From contig JAPQWV010000301.1 in assembly GCA_027422505.1 (NCBI GenBank), forward strand, positions 434,001 through 498,000: 64,000 bases of DNA, read 5' to 3'. A program made the translations under genes and the position numbers. This document shows positions 56,645 through 64,000 of this stretch, piece after piece (position 1 is the stretch's first letter; the number at the start of each line of letters is the position of its first letter). This stretch comes from Craterostigma plantagineum (taxonomy: Eukaryota > Streptophyta > Magnoliopsida > Lamiales > Linderniaceae). The notes below the pieces were generated by a model, which did not search any database, was not told the origin of the DNA, and saw only the letters and a list, made by a program, of their open reading frames with translations.

Positions 56645-58021
56645 TGATCTTTATTATAACTTCCATGCTTTTAAGTTAGGAATTAAACGTTTTAAGGTTT
56701 ACCACACATAAAATTCATATTTGATTATGTTTAACTAACTTGGATTTTTTAATTGAAGAATACGAAACTTTACTAAGAATTTATGTTTTAATCATTATTA
56801 AGTATATTAAAATGTTTAGTAATCATGAAAGTTGTATAAACCCTCATGATTTAGGGTTTACTAAAATAATTTATATATACTCGTGTTCATGTAAGTTTTT
56901 AAATATTCTTGAGAAATTATGTTTGATCGAATAATTTGAGATTAGCGAATGAAAATAGTATTTAAGATAGTTTAAGGGAGGCTTTGCGAATTGGAAATGG
57001 GTGACGGGTTGAACGATGAGTGAGTGAACTTGAATGATAGTTCGACAAGTGGAAAGACAAGTTGATGAATAAAAAAAATTAATTGATTGAATGATGATTC
57101 GTGAAGTTGAGGGTTGGAGATGTATGAATTCGTGAAGTTTGATTAAATAAATAATAAATATCAACTGGCAAAACTATTAGTGAATGAATGATACACGTAG
57201 AGATCATTAGTTGTCTTGTATCAAAGAGTAATATTAAATTAGAGACATTTGGTTGAGGGATAAGATAAACATCATTATCCCTTTAGAAATTAATGGATTG
57301 TAGCTCAGGAAAAGTACAAATCAATCGAAACTTAAGTCAAGGTATGAAACTATATTAATTTAAAATAATGACAACTTTAAGGATAAGACATATTTAAAGT
57401 TTAGAAATAAGATTGAGTTCGTGAAGTAGATATGACCTTTTAATGGCGAAATAAATGTGAGTTCAGGAAGTTTGATTCGAGAAGTAGAACTGAATTCAAA
57501 AGGATATGATTCGCGAAATAAGAGGTTGGCTATCTAGAAAGGAGTTCGCATTTAATCCTTTGATGCAAGAGATAAACCATGAAGTTTGCGAAGTTTCAAT
57601 GTAAGAAATACAATTGGAATTGAGATTTGCTAGTGGATTCGTGAAATAATTCGCGAAGTAGACGATTTGGCGAATTAGAAAGGGGCTCGCAAAGTAGACT
57701 TGAAATAAGCTGGTTTGTGAAGTCTCGATATGCGAAATGGACTGAAAGGGTGAATTCGCGAACTGAAATCAAATGAATGGATTCGCAAAATTATAGTTAA
57801 TGAATTTCACATGTTAGTGTAGGTCATTAGCTATTATTATTGATTGAATTGATTTTAATAAGATGGAATATGAAGTTCGGAAGTTTAGAATTAATTTATG
57901 AAACTATAATATATTAGATATACCCCCCGAAAAAAATATATTAGATATAAAGTTTAAAGGTTAGTACCTAGTAATTTAGAAACATATTGGAACTATAATT
58001 AAATTTTAAATTTCATAAATT
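56645..58021 (+). repeat. LTR J middle part with ATTCGTGAAGTT array
   Basis: Non-coding LTR sequence. About 57050-57800 holds many ATTCGTGAAGTT, TTCGCGAA and GCGAAGT forms, like 34970-35110 across the E and MULE-H insertions. Confidence 0.7.
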
Positions 58022-58199
58022 GGATTGCTATTCACCGCCCCCTTTTTCCTAGTCACCGCCCCCTAAAGGACTGAAAAAAGACTATTTTGCCCTTTCTAAT
58101 TTAAATTTCTTTTCAAAGTCATTTTCCTTACAACTAATCTGATATCGCAATCAGACATCCAAATCAGATTCAAACATAACAAAAAATTAAAACATTTCA

Positions 58200-59576
58200 A
58201 TGAATCGTCTATTTTCGAAATTGAAAGGTCAAAAGAAAGTGTCTACTGGCACGGATGGTAAGCAAATTCTCGTAAATTCCGTTCGTATAGACGCGAATTC
58301 TCGAACTTACATTGGATTGTATCGGAAAATTCGGTCGGACCGAAATGTTATTTCGGTCGGATTTGTCCTGACCGAAATCTATTTCGGTTACCTTAGATGT
58401 AACCGAAATCATGTTTCGGTCGCCTCTTAGGGTAGCCGAAATCCGATTTCGGTCACTATATATTTTTTTTTTTAATTTTTTTTTCCAGACTCGGAGATTG
58501 TCCCGGAGGATTCCACGGGTGACGGGATAAACTACAGTGAGCATTTCCGCAAAGGAGGACGATTTTCGACCGACGTGGAAGCCATTAACTGGGCGAAGAG
58601 CGTCGCTATTGGTCTCGGTTTCGAGTTGATAATTTCGTCGCACAAGAAATGTGGAACAAAAAAATTGATTAGATGTTCTCGCGGAGAACGTTATAGAGGC
58701 AAGGAGGATGAATTGGAGAGGATGTCCAAGTCTAACAAGTGCAGGTGTCCGTTTGTAGTCATAGCCCAGCAGGATCCAGCTACTAGGGAATGGTACATTC
58801 GTACGGGTGCAACCGAGAATTCGATACACAATCACCCTCTGATACAGTATCCCGAGGGACACCGCCAGATGAGTGGGTTAAGCAGCCAGGCAAGAAGGTC
58901 GTAGAGGAAATGACTGCTGCCCAAGCGAAACCAGCACATATCCTCTCAGCGATGAGGGCTCGACACAGCGTAGATAACGCGACGATCCGACATGTATATA
59001 ATTACAGAGATCGTTTGAAGAAGCAATATTCTGAGGGTCGAGACGTCGTGAGCCAGTTGATGCACCAGGCGACAGAGTCCGGATATTTTGTTGAAGCGCT
59101 GAGACATGAGGAGACTAATGTGCTGACACATGTCTTTCTCGCACACCCGGAGTCACTCGCACTGCTGAGGACGTATCCTTATTTTATTGGGATTGACTCG
59201 ACGTACAAGACAAATAGATATAAGATGCCTCTAGTTGAGATTATAGGGATGACTCCCTGTAATCACAACTTTCTGTGTGGGTTTGCCGTCATGGAGGACG
59301 AGACCGAGAGAAGTTACGGGTGGATGTTGCAGTCAGTCAGGGATATTCTAGGGCCTTCTTCGACCGGTACATATGGTATTTCCACATTCTCACCATCTTC
59401 TGTGCACGTGACATATTTATAAAGATGTGGAGAACAAAATTTATTGGTTGGGTGGGAGGAGCAAAAAGACCGTAGCTCACTTCACGCACAAGTCCTGGAA
59501 AGCAGTCGTGGAAGCTCCGACGGTTGACGAATACGAGAAAGCAGTGAATGACATGCGTCTGCGGAGACGCCCATAA
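58200..59576 (+). pseudogene. FAR1/Jittery-like MULE transposase of MULE-I
   Basis: 58575-58904: a WRKY-GCM1/FAR1-type zinc finger (FSTDVEAINWAKSVAIGLGF, KLIRCSRGERY, KCRCPFVVIAQ, WYIRTG, NSIHNHPL with the C-C-H-H ligands). After a frameshift at ~58860 the MULE domain follows to ~59360: AAQAKPAHILSAMR, TIRHVYNYRDRL, HPESLALLRTYPYFIGIDST with the first catalytic Asp near 59195, YKMPLVEIIGMTPCNHNFLC, EDETERSYGWMLQSVRDIL. The middle is deleted, and KDVENKIYWLGGRSKKTVAH then KSWKAVVEAPTVDEYEKAV resume near 59420 and stop at 59574. Start upstream (58200 ORF) is tentative because a hairpin array lies between. Confidence 0.85.
58326..58460. repeat. Hairpin array at the left side of MULE-I
   Basis: Four inverted repeats of the form CCGAAAT-spacer-ATTTCGG, e.g. 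GACCGAAATNTATTTCGGT, back to back. Each can fold into a ~20-bp hairpin, and arms are kept while inner bases vary. A matching array lies at 60435-60600. Confidence 0.88.
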
Positions 59577-60111
59577 TCTCCCTCGCCGTGATCTGCTGGT
59601 CGCCGGCGTCCGGGGTGCCCGAAACCATCGTCCCGTCGATCGGGATACGGAGGATCTGCTCGACGTCGTGGAGCATGATCGTCATCTCCCCCCACGGCAT
59701 GTGGAAGGTGTTTGTGTCGGGGTGCCAGCGCTCCACAAAAGCGCACAGAAGAGGCTGGTCCAAGTGTACGAGCATGGCATCTGCGAGGTGTAAGAGGCCT
59801 GTGCCATCGATCTCGCTCTGTGTCTCCGGCGGGAATTGGCAGTACCACTGCTTAAGCTGCCGAAGCACTAACGCCCACCCCTCGCACTTCAGCACGGGCC
59901 TCTCCTCCTCACCCATCCAGATGCGGGGCGCGATGTGCCCCAAGTAACTAGGGATCACCTCGCCATCTTGCGGACCACCTGGCTGTGGCCCCTGCACCCT
60001 CCAGGAATCGTCATCTACGACCCTGGAGCGCTTGCTCCCTATTTTATTTTTTAGGAATACCACATAAATAAATTTAGTTTTTGCTACGATAGTTAAGACA
60101 CGACATCGCAA
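59560..60111 (-). pseudogene. Plant mobile domain (PMD) gene fragment in MULE-I
   Basis: The minus-strand reading RVVDDDSWRVQGPQPGGPQD, YLGHIAPRIWMGEEERPVLK, LLHLADAMLVHLDQPLLCAF, VERWHPDTNTFHMPWGEMTI, MLHDVEQILRIPIDG matches the core of the plant mobile domain (the MAIN/MAIL and PP7-like long-form family), in particular the VERW...TNTFH.P.GE.TI.L.DV..IL..P.DG block. PMD is known both in host proteins and in gypsy and MULE elements. The C-terminus is lost at ~59560 where transposase sequence begins. The start is unclear; codons upstream of GSKRSRVV may be intron. GC-rich compared with surroundings. Confidence 0.8.
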
Positions 60112-60434
60112 GTCAGTTTATAATGAAGAAGGGATGTACATGAGGAGACCGGTATCGCATCGTCGTCGGATGACTAAAACGATGCCGCATCGTATGGCAC
60201 CTCCTCATCCGCATGCGCCTCCTCCCCTACGTTCGGATCGTATTCCGCATACACGGAATGCGAATCGCCCGCTCGCTGCCGCCTCGCCTCCTCCCGTTCC
60301 CTACGAACTGATGCATCAACGCTGCGCCCCCTCGTATGACGCTCTCCAGATCCCTCCAACGAGGGGGATCTGCTGCTCCCTCCGAGCAGGGACTTCCCGC
60401 CCAGCGCCTGCAATTAGATAATTTTTTTTTTAAA
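60112..60434 (-). other. Possible upstream exon of the PMD gene
   Basis: A minus ORF (60174-60413) is rich in Arg, Glu and Ser (GERHTRGRSVDASVRREREE) with GC-rich codon usage like the PMD fragment. It may be a 5' exon of that gene or unrelated low-complexity sequence; I cannot decide. No domain recognised. Confidence 0.35.
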
Positions 60435-60600
60435 AATTTGGACCGAAATCAAATTTCCGTTGGTCCATGACCGGACCGAAATCCTACTTCGGTCGGATAA
60501 CTGCCGACCGAAATCGGATTTCGGTCGGCGAGGCTCCGACCGAAATCGGATTTCGGTCAGTACCACGGCGACCGAACAATGATTTCGGTCGTGCCGTTTT
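60435..60600. repeat. Hairpin array at the right side of MULE-I
   Basis: Five CCGAAATC...GATTTCGG inverted repeats, e.g. CCGAAATCGGATTTCGG twice without change. It mirrors the left array, so the element has matching hairpin blocks about 300-500 bp inside each end. Confidence 0.88.
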
Positions 60601-60966
60601 TCGCCCGAGTTCGCGTCCGATCAACCGTTTTCCGACCTATTTCGACCCGTTTTCGACAATCTATCTAAATACGAATGAATTTAACGACAATTTTCTTACC
60701 AATCGTGAGAGCACCCCCTTTCCCTTTCCCTTTCCCTTTCCTTTCCCTCGTTCCATTGGGATTAAATTTCTCTGTTTTTTTGTTTGATTTGGATGTGTGA
60801 TTTGAAAAGTGTTGCGTAGTAAAGGACTTTAAATAGGAATTCTTACTTTTTATTATATTTTAGCTTTTTAAATTATTTTAAATAACATAGGGGCAAAGTA
60901 GTCTTTTTTCAGTCCTTTAGGGGGCGGTAACAAGTAAAAAGGGGGCGGTAAATAGTAACTCCCTTT

Positions 60967-62452
60967 AATAAATTAGCAATTTGAAATTGGACATTATATG
61001 AAGCGTTGTTGTTTAAAGACGAAAAATGGAATAGTGAGCTACGTGTGAATCAAAAAGAATTATATGGATTAAAAAATGGGAATAGGAACATGCATGCATG
61101 TCATGCATTCTCATTATAACAAGAAACTGTTATTCATTAAATATCTTATTTAAAATAGGTAAAGAATCAGAAAAAGGCGAGGACGAAGTTGAATAAAGAA
61201 CAGGCTTTAAGGCATACTGTGAGTATGATATGCAATATGTGTTCTGTTCGCATGTGTTTATATGCTATGTGTTTTATATGAATTTATTGATTCATAATTT
61301 ATGATATGCGTGTTATATGGATTGACTGAGTTATAAGTGTTATATAGATTGATTGGGTTTATGTGCCCTAATGTGCTATATGTGACAAGAGTAATTTGCT
61401 AGATTTATGGAGTATGTGAAATAAGAATATGAGCATAGCATATCATACACGAAATAATGAACAGAGAAACAGTTATGACTGCTATGACATCGGACAATAC
61501 GGATGCTTCGGCATATTTCCTTACTCGGGAAAAATCTACGGTTACATCCCTACAAATTGGAGGATTACAGAGTCATGTACAGGCACATAAAAATATTTAC
61601 AGTTACAGAGTCCCATGCATGGGCGCCCACTAGGCTTACAGTACGAGTTTAGCTGGTCCATAACGGAAGTATCGAAAAGAAAATGATCATATAGAATTGC
61701 GTCGATCTACGGATCATATGAATGGTTAAATGGACTATGGTGACATGATGGAATTTATAATTGTTCATGTGACCTAAATTGGTTATAGCATAATTGATTT
61801 GGATCTAAGGATCATATGAATGGTTAGATGGACTATGGTTACGTGATGGAATTTATATTGTTTATGTAACTTAATTTGATTACAGCATAATCGATTGGAT
61901 ACGGTTTTGGTACGGGTAACGGATATGTGAACAAGGTATCGAATGGTATATGATCTACAGATCATAAATACTGTGGTTATGTGAACGACTTTAGAGATGA
62001 TGGATTATGTGATTGATATATCAACAGATCAAATTTGTGAATGATGGTTTTATGAACGTAGTGAAATCTTTTTACAGCTTAATTATTATATGTTTACGGA
62101 ATAACTATTGCGATCATACTCTGAATAGTTGTTTACAGTGATGTGGATATTTAACAGGCAAGTAGAGCGCATCTGCATACGAAAGCATGAATTCTAGGTT
62201 GACCGGCTACGCTCTCTCCTGCTCCTCACAGTTCATCGTCTGCATATAGATTAAGTCACATTAGTAAATTTATACGATCTGAAAATAAGCATGGTGTATA
62301 CGCATATATTTATATTGAATTAAAGTGAATAGACCGGATGTACACCCGTAGACGTTCAAAGGAAATGGTTATGAAAGGACTGGAAAGCGAAAAGAATTTT
62401 ATGTGAAAATTGTTAGCTGTGCAAATCAAGTAATAGAAGACGGGACGTTACA
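60967..62452 (+). repeat. Last part of LTR J
   Basis: Non-coding. 61660-61960 contains two or three copies of a ~105-bp unit with GATCATATGAATGGTTA and TGATGGAATTTATA. It ends GACGGGACGTTACA. A plant LTR of this lineage would end its transcript here. Confidence 0.65.
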
Positions 62453-63540
62453 TCGGGAGACATTGATCTTGTGTTTGATTATCTCTCTGTCAATACCGAC
62501 CATGGTGTTCACGGTCCATGCGAACATGCCTACATTCTTCCTCAACAGCTTGGTTAGGCCCTCCTCCAGATCCTTGACGACTTACACGGTCCCCTTGGGG
62601 GTTTGATTACAACTTCGCCAGTTTCTTCCTCAACGTCTCCCTTCCTTAGTTGTCTCGATGGCATATAGAGCCCCTCTTCCCTTTGGGTAATCATCTTCAA
62701 GCCTTAGAGGACTTGTGCGTACTTTCCCAACATAGCATTTTTGGGCCATCTTTCAATCCCCCAGGACTTCTTCCACTTTGCCTCCGATAGGGAATTACAT
62801 TTTCTGATGTGAGGCGATAGCCGTGAAAGCCGTCAATAACCATGAATGATGTGATCGTGTCTTTCTCCTTTCTCCTTCCCCGAGCGTAAGTGGGAGATGT
62901 AGGGTCGCTACTACCTCGATGGGAATGTCCAGTAAACCGAAGACGAAAGTCCACCTTGTCCATCGGGTACCAGATCCATTTGATTCAGGGCCTTCTTGTG
63001 GATAATGTTAACAGACCTACTGTTATCTACAAAGACTCGCCTAACATCATGATTAGCGACCTCGACCCTGATGACCAGAGCATCTTCATACGAATCGTCT
63101 CCTCCGTGAAAATCCCCTGGGAAGCAGATTATGTCCCCGAATTGCTTCCTTTCTACTTATCCCAATTCTCTAGCCGGCGAGCCCCAGCCTTCCTTGCTCT
63201 GTTGGAATCACCCCCAGTGGGCCCTCCTTTATGTTGATGCGTCTGGCCAGATGTATTGCCTTTCGTCTTCGTGGCTCTGCATCCCTATTGTCTCGGGTTC
63301 TGCGTACATCGTCACCCCTTGTCTAGGACCTCTTCGCCCATTCCTCGTGGGGGGTCCTTCTCGGTCTCTCCCTTGGATGAGGAGGCAGTTGATCTGGTTG
63401 ATTTATTTCATCTATACCAGAGCCTGGATATCGTGTTCGAATCCACCCTCTCCTTCGGTTAGTCTAGCTCGGGCCTCCGGGTTTAACGCAATTAACTTCT
63501 CTAGTTCTCGGGAAATGACATACCGGGTGAAAAATTAACG
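62453..63540 (-). pseudogene. Tat/Ogre-type gypsy protease region (element M)
   Basis: Minus reading with frameshifts: GGPTGGDSNRARKAGARRLE (63190-63240), DALVIRVEVANHDVRRVFVD then NSRSVNIIHKKALNQMDL (62960-63100, the D-[ST]-G site reads DNS here), TSFMVIDGFHGYRL (62830), KCYVGKVRTSPL (62720), and LRKNVGMFAWTVNTMVGIDR (62470-62560), the segment just before RT in Tat elements. It stops at 62453, where LTR J ends, so J probably inserted right before the RT domain. Plus-strand ORFs here are shadows. Confidence 0.75.
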
Positions 63541-64000
63541 AGCTTCTTCTCGTCGAATTATGCCGCGCAATTGCTTCAAAACTGTCAATAAAAATTAGGG
63601 TGGGGTAGTGTTTGCCCTCATGTCTCGGTCAAGAGGGTAATTTCCTCTTCGGATAGTGAAAAAAGAGTTAAATCCAATGTGGAGGTAGTTATGGAGATGG
63701 CCGAAAATGATAACGGTTTCGATGAATGGCACACTTTAAGAGTGACTGACGATTCTTAAGGGACATACCTGGTCAACGGCAGTTTTTTCCTACGTTTCGT
63801 GCTTTCCGGCCTTCTGGTATGCCCATGTTCCCACGCTTGCCACGATCCCATGTTCTTTTCCACTCGTCTATTTCGCACGTTCGATTAGCCACCCATGAGA
63901 GGAGACCGTGCACGGCCACGACCTCATATCGTTAAGTTCTCTCTCAGCCAGAAGAAACCTTCCCCTTTAGCCTTGGGAAACCTTTGCAGGGGCAGATTAG
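63541..64000. other. Unassigned end of window
   Basis: No convincing ORF on either strand. It may be gag or leader of the Tat element M, but I recognise no motif. Confidence 0.4.

Larger units (their letters stand above)
58022..60966. mobile_element. Mutator-like element I
   Basis: Long inverted ends: left GGATTGCTATTCACCGCCCC... and right (reverse complement) GGGAGTTACTATTTACCGCC..., each with two ACCGCCCCCT blocks and AAAGGACTGAAAAAAGACTA, about 70 bp in all with few mismatches. A likely duplication is CATAAATTG (58014-58022) against AATAAATTA (60967-60975), 7 of 9. Inside are a FAR1/Jittery-like transposase (plus) and a plant-mobile-domain gene (minus), convergent and fused by a deletion near 59560, plus hairpin arrays next to both ends. 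Exact ends are uncertain by a few bases. Confidence 0.85.
34744..62452 (+). mobile_element. 3' LTR of gypsy element J, interrupted by E, MULE-H and MULE-I
   Basis: It begins TGTAATACCTATGG at 34744 and ends GACGGGACGTTACA at 62452. LTR pieces are 34744-35324, 53708-53786, 56645-58021 and 60967-62452, together about 3.5 kb. The pieces share an ATTCGTGAAGTT array (34970-35110 and 57050-57800), which supports that they were once contiguous. No primer site follows the right end, in keeping with a 3' LTR; a Tat protease region follows. Confidence 0.7.

Noticed and set aside
58209..58862. 217-aa minus ORF with repeated SDRN and TEI segments
   Set aside because: It reads through the MULE-I hairpin array opposite to the transposase, whose conserved motifs are on the plus strand.
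62890..63538. Plus-strand ORFs as host genes
   Set aside because: The minus strand gives a Tat protease-region match over the same bases; the plus frames show no domain.

Overview
This window looks like repeat-dense nuclear DNA from a flowering plant, probably a eudicot. I found no ordinary host gene. Nearly everything is assigned to nested transposable elements: Ty3/gypsy chromoviruses of the Tekay/Del type, Tat-type gypsy, SIRE-type Ty1/copia, an Angela-like solo LTR, two 5S-bearing Cassandra LTRs, a non-autonomous hAT element and two Mutator-like elements (MULEs). The evidence is initiator-Met tRNA primer sites, polypurine tracts, TG...CA LTR ends, pol motifs and target-site duplications (TSDs) read directly from the sequence. 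Genus cannot be decided from what is visible.

Layout. 1-597 is the tail of a Tekay-type LTR. 598-3175 is a minus-strand Tat 3' LTR plus its 3' untranslated part. About 3176-4913 is part of another gypsy LTR that abuts a small SIRE-like gag fragment (4914-5481). 5482-12540 is a nearly full-length but dead minus-strand SIRE-type copia element (F). 12758-26354 is a minus-strand Tekay element (B); its RNase H is split by a second Tekay element (X, 17555-25388) with a perfect 5-bp TSD, GAAAT. 26355-29705 is a plus-strand gypsy LTR (C) with its primer site, carrying a hAT element (26513-27615). A Cassandra LTR (29778-30243) joins C to the strongly decayed pol of another Tekay element (J, 30244-34743), which also contains a second Cassandra LTR and a 2-kb Angela-like solo LTR.

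The J 3' LTR runs from 34744 to 62452 because it has been a target three times. It holds an 18.4-kb SIRE-type copia element (E, 35325-53702, TSD AACTC), a MULE with a transposase and a GRF zinc-finger gene (H, 53787-56635, 9-bp TSD) and a MULE with a FAR1-like transposase and a plant-mobile-domain gene (I, about 58022-60966). E in turn carries a 3.2-kb solo LTR (D, 48241-51422, TSD ACATC). The window ends in the protease region of a minus-strand Tat element (62453 onward).

The most interesting material is: (1) the large extra coding region (ORF3) of element E between pol and the 3' LTR; (2) two unrelated MULEs that both pair a transposase with a convergent accessory gene, as in MuDR; (3) element-specific arrays of short CG-containing palindromes in at least eight different elements, a pattern that recalls the target motifs of sequence-specific anti-silencing systems; (4) a conserved palindrome near the 3' end of otherwise diverged LTRs. 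Function for any of these is inference.
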